Notes under the pieces: generated by a model
Told to the model about the DNA's origin: nothing
Seen by the model: only the letters and a program-made list of their open reading frames with translations
Database searches by the model: none
Program-made: the position numbers and the translations under genes
Assembly: GCA_013202535.1 (NCBI GenBank)
Contig: JABMRP010000223.1
Location: 1-7,367, forward strand
Reading direction: 5' to 3'
Source: Planctomycetota bacterium
GTDB lineage: Bacteria; Planctomycetota; Planctomycetia; Pirellulales; Thermoguttaceae
Length of the DNA: 7,367 nt
Part shown: positions 1 through 5,734 of the stretch, one piece after another
How the letters are laid out: every line of letters begins with the position of its first letter
How positions within the stretch are numbered: position 1 is the stretch's first letter

Positions 1-407
1 CGCTGGCACCGTGCGATATCAACAAGTCCAAGCAGGTGAACATTCTGATCAGCGACATGGGCTACCCCCTGACGGACATCGTGATCTATCCCACCACGGC
101 ATCGCTGGGATACGGCATGGAGTACATCTACTCGATCCTCGAACGGGGCCGTCTGGCCGCGCTTTCGGGCGACAAGCTGATGGCCCCGCCGGTGATCCTC
201 GACATCGGCCACGAATGCTGGCGGGCGAAGGAAGCCCGATCGGGAGACGAGATGGCCGAGGCCTGGGGAGCGGCCGCGCAGCGAGGTCCCGCGTGGGAGG
301 CGGTGACCGCCGGAGATCTGCTCCAGGGCGGTGCCGACATTCTCATCATGCGCCATCCCGCGGCCATGGCAGCGGTTCGCAACACGATCAAGGAACTCAT
401 GGGCTAA
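1..407 (+). CDS. acsD: Corrinoid iron-sulfur protein small subunit (CODH/ACS delta subunit), C-terminal fragment
   Basis: This is the last 134 residues of a gene that begins before the window; the frame starts at base 3 and ends at TAA 405-407. The fragment matches my memory of the C-terminal half of AcsD/CdhD: DINKSKQVNILISDMG (residues 5-20), PTTASLGYGMEY (30-41), then ERGRLAAL, a G-x-E-x-W-x-A-K-E-A stretch (69-77) and ADILIMRHP (111-119). In the family this subunit is a TIM barrel that pairs with the large corrinoid and [4Fe-4S] subunit AcsC. The pair carries the methyl group from methyl-THF, delivered by AcsE, to acetyl-CoA synthase in the cytoplasm. The complete protein is usually somewhat over 300 residues, so more than half is missing at the window edge, not by mutation. 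The next gene is acsE, its direct partner. Archaeal-type CdhD is a close relative, so either name could be used. Confidence 0.9.
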   Translation, partial: LAPCDINKSKQVNILISDMGYPLTDIVIYPTTASLGYGMEYIYSILERGRLAALSGDKLMAPPVILDIGHECWRAKEARSGDEMAEAWGAAAQRGPAWEAVTAGDLLQGGADILIMRHPAAMAAVRNTIKELMG

Positions 408-550
408 ACGGCTCTCCGTTCAAGAGAATCTCACCACATAGACTAAAAGGCTCTCCGTTCAAGAGAATCTCACCACATAGACTAAAAGGCTCTCCGTTCA
501 AGAGAATCTCACCACATAGACTAAAAGGCTCTCAGTCAAGGAAACATTCA
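404..550 (+). repeat. 39-bp tandem repeat between acsD and acsE
   Basis: Three 39-bp units run head to tail from 404 to 520. Copies starting at 443 and 482 are identical; the first differs only at 409 (C for A), where it merges with the acsD stop region. A fourth copy starts at 521, is exact for 13 bases (to 533), then continues in degenerate form to about 550, just before the acsE Shine-Dalgarno. The unit includes CTAAAAGGCTCTCC and CAAGAGAATCTCACC. There are no spacers. The period is 13 codons, so phase is kept, and every unit places TAA in the acsD frame (405, 444, 483, 522). A weak 4-bp hairpin (TCTC/GAGA, 7-nt loop) can form in each unit. No function is recognised. Confidence 0.95.
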
Positions 551-563
551 CCGGAGGAAAAAC

Positions 564-1382
564 ATGCATATCTTCAGCGAGCGGATTAATGGCATGTATC
601 GCGACGTGCGTAGCGCGATCAACGAAAAGGAAAAGGCGGCCGTTCTGGCGCTTACCAAGGAGCAGGTGGCCGGCGGCGCCGACATCATGGACATCAACCT
701 CGGCCCGACCAAGGGCGACCCGGTCGAAAACTTTGTCTGGCTGGCCCAGACGGTGGCCGAGGCGACCGATCTGCCGATCTCGCTGGACAGTGCCAAGCCC
801 AAGATGTTGGCCGAGGCCGTCCGCCGGGTAAAGGAAGCCCTGCCCAACACGCGGTTGGTTATCAACTCCAGTACCGCGGCGCCGGAGAACATGGAGCAAC
901 TGATTCCGGTGGCCGCCGAAACCGGATCCGCCATCATCGGCCTGACCATGGACCAGGAAGGCGTGCCGGGCAATGTGGAAAAACGGGTCGAGTGCGGAGC
1001 GACCTTCTTCATGGCCGCCATGGAAGCGGGGATCATGCCCGAGGATATCTACCTCGACCCCATCATCCTCCCGGTCAACGTCGCGCAGAAGCAGCCCATG
1101 AACGTGCTGGAGGCCATCCGCCAACTGTCCATGCTCAGCGACCCGCCGCCGCATTTCATTCTCGGGCTGTCCAACGTCAGCCAGCAGTGCCTGTTCCGGA
1201 ACCTGCTGAACCGGACGTATCTGGTGATGGCCATATCCGCCGGTCTCGATGCGGCGATCATGGACGCCGCCGACAAGGATCTGGTCGAGGCGGCCGTCTC
1301 GGCCGAAGTCCTGATGGAGAAACACCTCTACAGCGACGACTACATCAAAGCCTGGAAGATGCAAAAGGGGATCGCGGGGTAG
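564..1382 (+). CDS. acsE: 5-methyltetrahydrofolate:corrinoid/iron-sulfur protein methyltransferase
   Basis: The 272-residue protein transfers the N5-methyl group of methyl-THF to Co(I) of the corrinoid iron-sulfur protein, the last folate-linked step of the Wood-Ljungdahl methyl branch, in the cytoplasm. It is a pterin-binding TIM barrel, close to the 262 residues of the Moorella enzyme. Visible family signatures are SERINGMY (5-12), DIMDINLGP (40-48), SLDS with Asp75, INSS with Asn101, IGLTMDQEGVP (125-135), YLDPIILPVNVAQ (163-175, Asp165) and GLSNVSQQC (201-209, Asn204). Asp75, Asn101, Asp165 and Asn204 correspond to pterin-binding Asp75, Asn96, Asp160 and Asn199 of the Moorella protein as I recall them. 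The start is fixed by GGAGG at 553-557, six bases before ATG 564, and by the N-terminal match. It lies 156 bp after acsD, on the same strand, beyond the tandem repeat. The related MetH methyltransferase domain is much less similar in these motifs. Confidence 0.95.
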   Translation: MHIFSERINGMYRDVRSAINEKEKAAVLALTKEQVAGGADIMDINLGPTKGDPVENFVWLAQTVAEATDLPISLDSAKPKMLAEAVRRVKEALPNTRLVINSSTAAPENMEQLIPVAAETGSAIIGLTMDQEGVPGNVEKRVECGATFFMAAMEAGIMPEDIYLDPIILPVNVAQKQPMNVLEAIRQLSMLSDPPPHFILGLSNVSQQCLFRNLLNRTYLVMAISAGLDAAIMDAADKDLVEAAVSAEVLMEKHLYSDDYIKAWKMQKGIAG

Positions 1383-1399
1383 AGCGTCTCGGGTGCCAT

Positions 1400-1458
1400 G
1401 GGCGGCTTGCCCGCCCTTGCCGAATCGCTGGCTGGGCGCCGGTCTCCGGACCGCGCCC
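1400..1458 (+). terminator. Two GC-rich hairpins after acsE, possible terminator
   Basis: The first hairpin is GGGCGG (1400-1405) with CCGCCC (1411-1416), a perfect 6-bp stem and 5-nt loop, starting 18 bases after the acsE stop. The second is stronger: GGGCGC (1434-1439) pairs with GCGCCC (1453-1458), and after a bulged C1440, GGTC (1441-1444) pairs with GACC (1449-1452) around a TCCG loop, giving 10 bp in all. Only a short TATTTG follows, not a real T-run, so this is not a textbook intrinsic terminator. It could be a transcript-end structure, an mRNA stabiliser, or part of a dispersed palindromic repeat. Confidence 0.4.
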
Positions 1459-1472
1459 TATTTGCGGAGGAC

Positions 1473-1487
1473 CGTTCGTAGCGAACG
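1473..1487. other. Short perfect hairpin next to the large inverted repeat
   Basis: CGTTCG (1473-1478) and CGAACG (1482-1487) form a perfect 6-bp stem with a three-base loop (TAG). It ends one base before the left arm of the large inverted repeat, so the two may be parts of one composite element. Function unknown. Confidence 0.45.
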
Positions 1488-1488
1488 A

Positions 1489-1620
1489 GAAGATTGCAAA
1501 TTGGCCATTGGTCATTGTAAATTGCAAATTGGGAAAGTTATGAGGCCGGATCAGTTATCGCACCGATCCCGACCTCTAAATTTGCAATTTGCAATAACCA
1601 ATGGCCAATTTGCAATCTTC
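1489..1620. repeat. Large AT-rich inverted repeat with nested inner stem
   Basis: Two 42-bp arms (1489-1530 and 1579-1620) are reverse complements at 40 of 42 positions; the differences are C1513/A1596 and T1518/G1591, the second still a G-U pair in RNA. The 48-bp centre contains another imperfect stem, 1542-1552 with 1565-1576 (one mismatch, one bulge), around a 12-base loop. Each arm carries an internal direct repeat; in the left arm ATTGCAAATTGG occurs at 1493-1504 and 1521-1532. The arms are AT-rich, in sharp contrast to the neighbouring genes, which suggests a distinct origin. A polypyrimidine run (1616-1637) follows at once. No transposase, target-site duplication or coding potential was seen. 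It could be a MITE or REP-like dispersed element, a strong RNA hairpin ending acs transcription, or both. Confidence 0.9.
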
Positions 1621-1637
1621 CTTCCTTTCTTCCTTCC
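1616..1637 (+). other. 22-base polypyrimidine tract
   Basis: An unbroken C/T run overlaps the right end of the inverted repeat and is roughly mirror symmetric around the central TTTCTT. On a rightward transcript it gives a U/C-rich tail directly after the very long hairpin, which could help transcription to end. Mirror-symmetric polypyrimidine tracts can also form triplex DNA. From here to the nifU start (1638-1831) I see no gene and only a weak promoter candidate. Confidence 0.5.
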
Positions 1638-1731
1638 GCCCGCCCGCGACCGCCGCGCGTGTCGTGTCGACTTTCTCGCCCTCTTCCGGCCGCCAACCCC
1701 GCCGCTGGGCGCCGTATCGACGCCGGAGGAC

Positions 1732-1759
1732 TTGAATCCGGGCGAGTTGCGGATATGGT
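1732..1759 (+). promoter_or_regulatory. Weak sigma70-like promoter candidate for nifUS
   Basis: TTGAAT (1732-1737) and TATGGT (1754-1759) are separated by 16 bases and each match four of six consensus positions. They lie about 70 bases before the nifU start. No IscR, Fur or NifA-type site could be recognised. The match is weak and could be chance. Confidence 0.22.
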
Positions 1760-1831
1760 TAATACAGGGGGCAATTCCAGACGGTCGCCCAGTGGCCCCC
1801 CCGGACCGGTTCGACGACACGGAGATTCGAG

Positions 1832-2818
1832 ATGGCGTGGGAATACAGCGAAAAGACCAAACAACTCTTCATGGACGCGGTTCACGGCAAGCCGGGGACC
1901 CACATGGGGGAGATTGAGGACCCCGATGGGTTGGGGGAACACGGATCGATCTCCTGCGGCGACGCCCTGCGATTCACGTTTCGCGTGAAGCGACATCCGG
2001 AAGATCCCACCAAGGACGTCATCACGACGGCCCGATACCTGACCTTTGGGTGTACTTCGGCGATTGCCGCTTCGGAAGCCCTTTGCGCGTTGATCGAGCA
2101 GGGCCATCACACACCGATCGGTGCCCTGGAGATCCGCAACGAAGACATCGTCGATTACCTCGATGGGCTGCCTGAACAGAAGATCCACTGCTCGGTCATG
2201 GGAGCCGAAGCGTTGGAGGCGGCCGTGTTCAATTGGGCCAAGCGGCGGGGCGTCGATGTGTCTCTGTTGGGGCTCGACGTCAGCGCCGAGGAGCAGGAAG
2301 AAGGCCGGCTGGTCTGCAAGTGCTTTTCCTTGAGCGAAACCTATATCAAGCGGAAGATCAAGGAACTTGATCTGCGGTCGATTCCCGACATTACCAACGC
2401 GATCAAAGCCGGCGGCGCGTGCATGTCTTGCCACCACACCCCCGGCGGGCTCCAGGATCTGCTCGATGAAGTCCGCGGCCGGGACGGAAACGGTGCCGAA
2501 CTGAAGATATTGCACCAGGTCGACGTGCCGGGCACCGAATCGCAACCACGATCGCAGACTGACACACAGCAGCGTTCGGCCCTCTCGCCGTATCAATTCG
2601 GGAAGCAGGTCGAAAGGGCCATCGAGGAAAACGTCCGTCCGATGCTGCAAAGGGACGGCGGCGACATGGAGATCGTCGACATCAAGGATACGCTCATCTA
2701 TTGCCGTCTCGGCGGCTCTTGCGAGGGATGCGCCGGAGCCGGCAAAACGCTAAAAATGCTGGTCGAACGCACGTTGAAGGATCGGGTGGACGAGCGGATT
2801 CGGGTCATTCAAATCTGA
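1832..2818 (+). CDS. nifU: NifU, three-domain Fe-S cluster assembly scaffold
   Basis: The 328-residue protein builds transient [2Fe-2S]/[4Fe-4S] clusters from iron and NifS-derived sulfur and hands them to apo-proteins in the cytoplasm. Three domains are visible. The IscU-like domain (about 1-145) has SCGD (Cys42, Asp44), FGC (Cys74) and HCSVMG (Cys120). The central BFD-like [2Fe-2S] domain (about 158-212) has C-x-C (162, 164) and C-x2-C (197, 200). The C-terminal Nfu domain (about 255-325) has CEGC (297, 300) after RDGGDMEIVD. Cysteine spacing from 162 to 300 is the same as I recall for Azotobacter NifU (137, 139, 172, 175, 272, 275). All nine cysteines are present, so it should be functional. 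The start is supported by GGAG at 1821-1824 and the family N-terminus W-E-Y-S-E-K. The partner nifS begins 17 bases downstream. No nitrogenase gene is in view, so a general or CODH/ACS-directed role is as likely as nitrogen fixation. Confidence 0.95.
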   Translation: MAWEYSEKTKQLFMDAVHGKPGTHMGEIEDPDGLGEHGSISCGDALRFTFRVKRHPEDPTKDVITTARYLTFGCTSAIAASEALCALIEQGHHTPIGALEIRNEDIVDYLDGLPEQKIHCSVMGAEALEAAVFNWAKRRGVDVSLLGLDVSAEEQEEGRLVCKCFSLSETYIKRKIKELDLRSIPDITNAIKAGGACMSCHHTPGGLQDLLDEVRGRDGNGAELKILHQVDVPGTESQPRSQTDTQQRSALSPYQFGKQVERAIEENVRPMLQRDGGDMEIVDIKDTLIYCRLGGSCEGCAGAGKTLKMLVERTLKDRVDERIRVIQI

Positions 2819-2835
2819 AAGGAGACGCCACGCGC

Positions 2836-4059
2836 ATGAGCGTCATCTATGCCGATAACAACGCCACGACCCCCGTCGCGCCCGAAGTCTGCGAAGCGAT
2901 GCGGCCCTTTTTGACCGACGAGTATTTCAACCCCAGTTCGATGTACGAGCCGGCACGTCGCACGGCCGAAGCCATCAACGCCGCCCGCGAGCAGATCGCC
3001 GGCTTCTTCTCGCTCGACGAGCCGAAGCAGATCCTCTTCACCTCCTGCGCCACCGAAAGCAACAACGCGGCCATCTTCGGCGTGGCCAAGGCCAATCCGG
3101 CCCGTCGCCACGTGATCACCACCGCCGTGGAGCATCCGGCCGTCTTGGAGGTCTGCAAGGATCTCCAACGCAACGGTTACGACGTGACCTTCCTCGGCGT
3201 GGACAGCGACGGGAATCTCGATGCCGGGGAGTTCGTTCGCGCGCTGCGCCCCGATACCTTGCTGGTAACGGTCATGCACGCCAACAACGAGACGGGCGTC
3301 GTCTTTCCCATTGAGCAACTCGCCCGATTGACCAAGGAGACCGATCCGGCGATCATCTTTCATACCGACGCGACCCAGTCGGTCGGCAAACTGCCCATCG
3401 ACTTGCAGGGCAACTTCCAGCACGTCGACCTGCTCTCGTTTTCCGGCCATAAACTGCACGCGCCCAAGGGGATCGGGGCGCTGTATATCAAACGCGGTAC
3501 GCCCTGCCGACCGTTCTTGATCGGCGGGCATCAGGAAGGCGGCCGCCGAGGCGGAACGGAAAACGTACCCTACATCATCGGACTGGCCAAGGCGCTGGAG
3601 TTGGCCGCGGCAAACCACGAAGACGAAGTGGCGCAACTGGCGTCGATGCGTGACCGGCTCCAGCAGACCCTTGAGGAACGCATCCCCTGTGTGCGGATCA
3701 ACGGAGGCGGAGCGCCCCGGTTGCCCAATACGCTGAACATCTCCAGCCATTACATCGAGGGCGAGGGGATGCTCTATCAGCTCAGCGAGCACGGCATCTG
3801 CGCCTCCAGCGGCTCGGCCTGCACCAGCGGCTCGCTCGAACCGTCGCACGTGCTCCGCGCGCTGAACGTCCCCTTCACGGCCGTTCACGGTTCGGTGCGG
3901 TTCAGCTTCAGCCGCTACAACACCGAAGCCGACGTCGACCAGATCATCGACGTCTTTCCCCGAATCGTCGCCAATCTCCGCCGGCTTTCCCCCTACTGGG
4001 ACAACCAGAACAACGCGCCCCGCCCCGACGCCGATCAACTCGTCGGGGAAACGCATTGA
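2836..4059 (+). CDS. nifS: NifS/IscS-type cysteine desulfurase
   Basis: The 407-residue PLP enzyme converts L-cysteine to alanine and a protein-bound persulfide, the sulfur source for the NifU scaffold encoded just upstream. It is a class V aminotransferase-fold protein of usual length (about 400). Visible signatures are YADNNATTP (5-13), ATESNN (72-77), His100 in AVEHPAV (PLP stacking), HANNETG (148-154), Asp178 in HTDATQS, the PLP lysine Lys206 in SFSGHK, GGHQEGGRRGGTEN (230-243), and the persulfide cysteine Cys329 in GSACTSGSLEPSHVL (326-340). The continuous loop around Cys329 marks the group I (NifS/IscS) type, not SufS. The start at ATG 2836 follows AAGGAG (2819-2824) by 11 bases; an upstream extension would overlap nifU and lacks family similarity. 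The last 20 or so residues are polar and probably variable. IscS is an alternative name, but the adjacent full-length NifU favours NifS. Confidence 0.95.
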   Translation: MSVIYADNNATTPVAPEVCEAMRPFLTDEYFNPSSMYEPARRTAEAINAAREQIAGFFSLDEPKQILFTSCATESNNAAIFGVAKANPARRHVITTAVEHPAVLEVCKDLQRNGYDVTFLGVDSDGNLDAGEFVRALRPDTLLVTVMHANNETGVVFPIEQLARLTKETDPAIIFHTDATQSVGKLPIDLQGNFQHVDLLSFSGHKLHAPKGIGALYIKRGTPCRPFLIGGHQEGGRRGGTENVPYIIGLAKALELAAANHEDEVAQLASMRDRLQQTLEERIPCVRINGGGAPRLPNTLNISSHYIEGEGMLYQLSEHGICASSGSACTSGSLEPSHVLRALNVPFTAVHGSVRFSFSRYNTEADVDQIIDVFPRIVANLRRLSPYWDNQNNAPRPDADQLVGETH

Positions 4060-4102
4060 GTGCCCCGCTTCGCCCCTGCGATTCGGCCTTTAGCCCGCGG
4101 AT

Positions 4103-4131
4103 TTGCACCACCGGTGTCGACGCGGTATCCT
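4103..4131 (+). promoter_or_regulatory. Candidate promoter with a palindromic spacer, upstream of the beta-propeller gene
   Basis: TTGCAC (4103-4108) and TATCCT (4126-4131) are 17 bases apart; they match three and four of six sigma70 positions. The spacer holds a perfect 8-bp palindrome, CACCGGTG (4109-4116), directly against the -35 box, where a repressor could bind. Transcription would begin near 4138, downstream of nifS, implying that the following gene(s) are transcribed separately from nifUS. Confidence 0.35.
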
Positions 4132-4164
4132 GAAGGAAACGGATCTCGGCTCGCGGCCCGAAAG

Positions 4165-4266
4165 ATGATGGAAGACATCCTCGCCGACAAACGGGTCCCC
4201 GACGTTTCACGGGAAGAAAAGCCCGCCCGCGTTGGCAAGAAACCGAAACAGAGGGGCGGATCGTGA
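4165..4266 (+). CDS. Possible small basic protein (33 aa), unrecognised
   Basis: From ATG 4165 a 33-residue ORF runs to TGA 4266. It has an acidic-to-neutral start (MMEDILADKRVPDV) and a Lys/Arg/Pro-rich end (GKKPKQRGGS). The frame is open further upstream to GTG 4060, directly after the nifS stop, giving 68 residues, but that start would lie before the candidate promoter. Its stop overlaps a GTG (4263) that opens the frame of the next gene in a GTGA arrangement, yet that GTG is probably not the real start of the next gene. There is no good Shine-Dalgarno; only GAAAG touches the ATG. I recognise no family. It may be a real small protein or a chance ORF in a GC-rich leader; 4060-4355 holds nothing else coding that I can support. 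Confidence 0.28.
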   Translation: MMEDILADKRVPDVSREEKPARVGKKPKQRGGS

Positions 4267-4355
4267 CGGGTCGGTGTTGTGCCGCGGCGCCTATTCCGGG
4301 TGTTTTCCCCGTGCCCGCCAGAAACCGCGGAAACCCGTTTCGGAGAACGCTTTTG

Positions 4356-5603
4356 ATGAGAACTTGCTCGTTAACGCTTCTGGTGGCCCTGCTATCGATT
4401 GCCGGTTCGCTGCCCGGCGCCGAATCGTGGAACCAGTTTCGCGGTCCCGGCGGAGACGGCCAGGCGACGTCCAAATTGCTGCCGCTGGAGTGGAGCGAAA
4501 CCGAGGGCGTCTCCTGGAAGACGGCGATCCACGGCAAGGCGTGGTCGTCGCCCGTGGTTTGGGGCGAGCAGATCTGGATGACGTCGGCGACCACCGACGG
4601 CAAGCAACTGTTTGCCATTGGCGTGGATGCCCAAAGCGGCAAGATCGTGCATGACGTGACCGTCTTCAGCATCGCCGAGCCGATGTTCTGCTACCCTTAC
4701 AACAGCTATGCCAGTCCAACCCCCGTCGTCGAGGAGGGGCGTCTGTGGGTCCATTTCGGCAGCGCCGGCACGGCCTGTCTCGACACGGCAACGGGCAAGG
4801 TCCTGTGGTCTCGGCAGGATTTGCTTTGCGATCACTTCCGCGGTCCGGGATCGTCTCCGATCCTCTTTGGGAACCTGCTGATCGTCAATTTCGACGGGGC
4901 TGACCTGCAATACGTCGTGGCCCTGGACAAGCAGACCGGCAAAACGGTATGGAAGACGGACCGCACCATCGATTACGGCAGCGACAACGGGGACATGAAG
5001 AAGGCCTACTGCACGCCGACGGTGATTGAGCACGGGGGGCGAAAGCAACTCATCAGCCCGGCCGCCGTCGCCACCGTCGCCTACAACCCGGCGACCGGCG
5101 ACGAACTGTGGACGGTCTATCACGGCGGCTACAACGCCGCCGCTCGGCCGCTCTATAGTCACGGCCTGGTGTTCATCAGTACCGAGGGCGGGCTCCGGCT
5201 GTTGGCCGTGCGTCCGGACGGGACCGGTGACGTGACGAAGACGCACATCGCCTGGGCCTATGGGAAAGCGACGCCAACGCGTCCCTCCCCGTTGATCGTC
5301 AAGGATCACCTCTACATGGTCAACGACAAGGGAATCGTTTCTTGCCTGGACGTCAAGACCGGCAAGGCGACCTGGACGCATCGCATGGGAGGCCGCCACA
5401 GCGCGTCGCCGATCCACGCCGACGGCCGCATCTATTTCTTCGAGGAAGACGACGGCACGTCGCGGGTGATCGAGGCCAATCCGGAGGAGTTCCGGCTGCT
5501 CCGGGAGAACCGGTTGGGCGCCGGCTGCATGGCATCGCCGGCCGTGCTCGACGATGCGCTGATCGTCCGCACGAAGACGCATCTTTACCGGATCGAGCGA
5601 TGA
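4356..5603 (+). CDS. Exported PQQ-like beta-propeller repeat protein (BamB-like)
   Basis: From ATG 4356 the product has 415 residues. Residues 1-22 form a Sec signal peptide (MRTCS, a hydrophobic stretch to about 18, then a small-residue site near LPGA-ES), so it acts outside the cytoplasmic membrane. The mature part opens with SWNQFRGPGGDG (24-35), typical of the PQQ-like beta-propeller family (COG1520/PQQ_2) abundant in Planctomycetota. Blade motifs of the D-x-x-T-G-x-x-x-W type occur at about 143-151, 191-199, 244-252 and 332-340, with a less regular one at 91-99. Such propellers often get the automatic name BamB, but a role in outer-membrane assembly or true PQQ binding is not shown; no quinoprotein dehydrogenase residues are recognisable. 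An in-frame GTG at 4263 would add 31 residues before the signal peptide, so I prefer 4356, with GGAG at 4342-4345. Substrate unknown; a protein-binding or enzyme-partner role is possible. Confidence 0.85.
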   Translation: MRTCSLTLLVALLSIAGSLPGAESWNQFRGPGGDGQATSKLLPLEWSETEGVSWKTAIHGKAWSSPVVWGEQIWMTSATTDGKQLFAIGVDAQSGKIVHDVTVFSIAEPMFCYPYNSYASPTPVVEEGRLWVHFGSAGTACLDTATGKVLWSRQDLLCDHFRGPGSSPILFGNLLIVNFDGADLQYVVALDKQTGKTVWKTDRTIDYGSDNGDMKKAYCTPTVIEHGGRKQLISPAAVATVAYNPATGDELWTVYHGGYNAAARPLYSHGLVFISTEGGLRLLAVRPDGTGDVTKTHIAWAYGKATPTRPSPLIVKDHLYMVNDKGIVSCLDVKTGKATWTHRMGGRHSASPIHADGRIYFFEEDDGTSRVIEANPEEFRLLRENRLGAGCMASPAVLDDALIVRTKTHLYRIER

Positions 5604-5633
5604 GCGGCATCTGATCCACGCGGGCTATTAAGC

Positions 5634-5663
5634 ACGGCGGCCGTTACGCGAGCCTGCCGCTGT
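5634..5663 (+). terminator. Weak hairpin after the beta-propeller gene
   Basis: ACGGCGGC (5634-5641) can pair with GCCGCTGT (5656-5663) over 8 bp including one G-U, with a 14-base loop, 31 bases after the stop codon. No T-run follows (CCCTTGGGG), so it is at best a weak or factor-dependent terminator. Confidence 0.22.
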
Positions 5664-5680
5664 CCCTTGGGGAGTTCGCG

Positions 5681-5689
5681 TGTTATGCT
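5681..5689 (+). promoter_or_regulatory. Extended -10 promoter candidate for the sulfatase gene
   Basis: TGTTATGCT fits the extended -10 form TGnTATAAT (TATGCT at 5684-5689). No good -35 box is found 16-18 bases upstream, which extended -10 promoters can tolerate. Transcription would start near 5696, giving a leader of about 40 bases and excluding the in-frame ATG at 5690 as a start. Confidence 0.4.
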
Positions 5690-5723
5690 ATGGGGCATTG
5701 GACACCGGCCCGCCCAACCATGC

Positions 5724-5729
5724 AGGAGG
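5724..5729 (+). promoter_or_regulatory. Ribosome binding site that fixes the sulfatase start
   Basis: AGGAGG lies five bases before ATG 5735. Two earlier in-frame ATGs (5690 and 5720) are excluded: the SD would fall inside the coding region and the extra residues would precede a complete signal peptide. Confidence 0.8.
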
Positions 5730-5734
5730 AAATC

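Noticed and set aside
404..550. Repeats that could suggest a CRISPR array
   Set aside because: The 39-bp units are directly adjacent with no unique spacers and no cas genes nearby, so this is a simple tandem repeat.
11..589. Long + strand frame through acsD, the repeat and the acsE start
   Set aside because: It is a shadow frame kept open because the repeat is 39 bp (13 codons) without a stop in that phase; its product is low-complexity Arg/Gly/His-rich and the acsD frame has clear homology.
1489..1620. Insertion sequence with terminal inverted repeats
   Set aside because: Only 48 bp lie between the arms, with no room for a transposase and no visible target duplication; at most a non-autonomous element.
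1383..1831. tRNA, riboswitch or small gene in the acsE-nifU gap
   Set aside because: No cloverleaf, T-loop sequence or known riboswitch core was recognised, and open frames here have no homology or codon bias; structured repeats explain most of the region.
1538..2650. Antisense frame covering the intergenic repeat and nifU
   Set aside because: It would have to read through a long inverted repeat and lies opposite a fully supported nifU; no recognisable domain.
2809..4056. Long antisense open frame opposite nifS (about 415 codons)
   Set aside because: It mirrors the third-position GC bias of nifS and its translation shows no family motif, while nifS has all catalytic residues.
4263..4355. 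Upstream GTG start that would lengthen the propeller protein by 31 residues
   Set aside because: It would bury the signal peptide behind a Cys/Pro/Arg-rich extension; ATG 4356 has a usable SD and a proper signal peptide directly after it.
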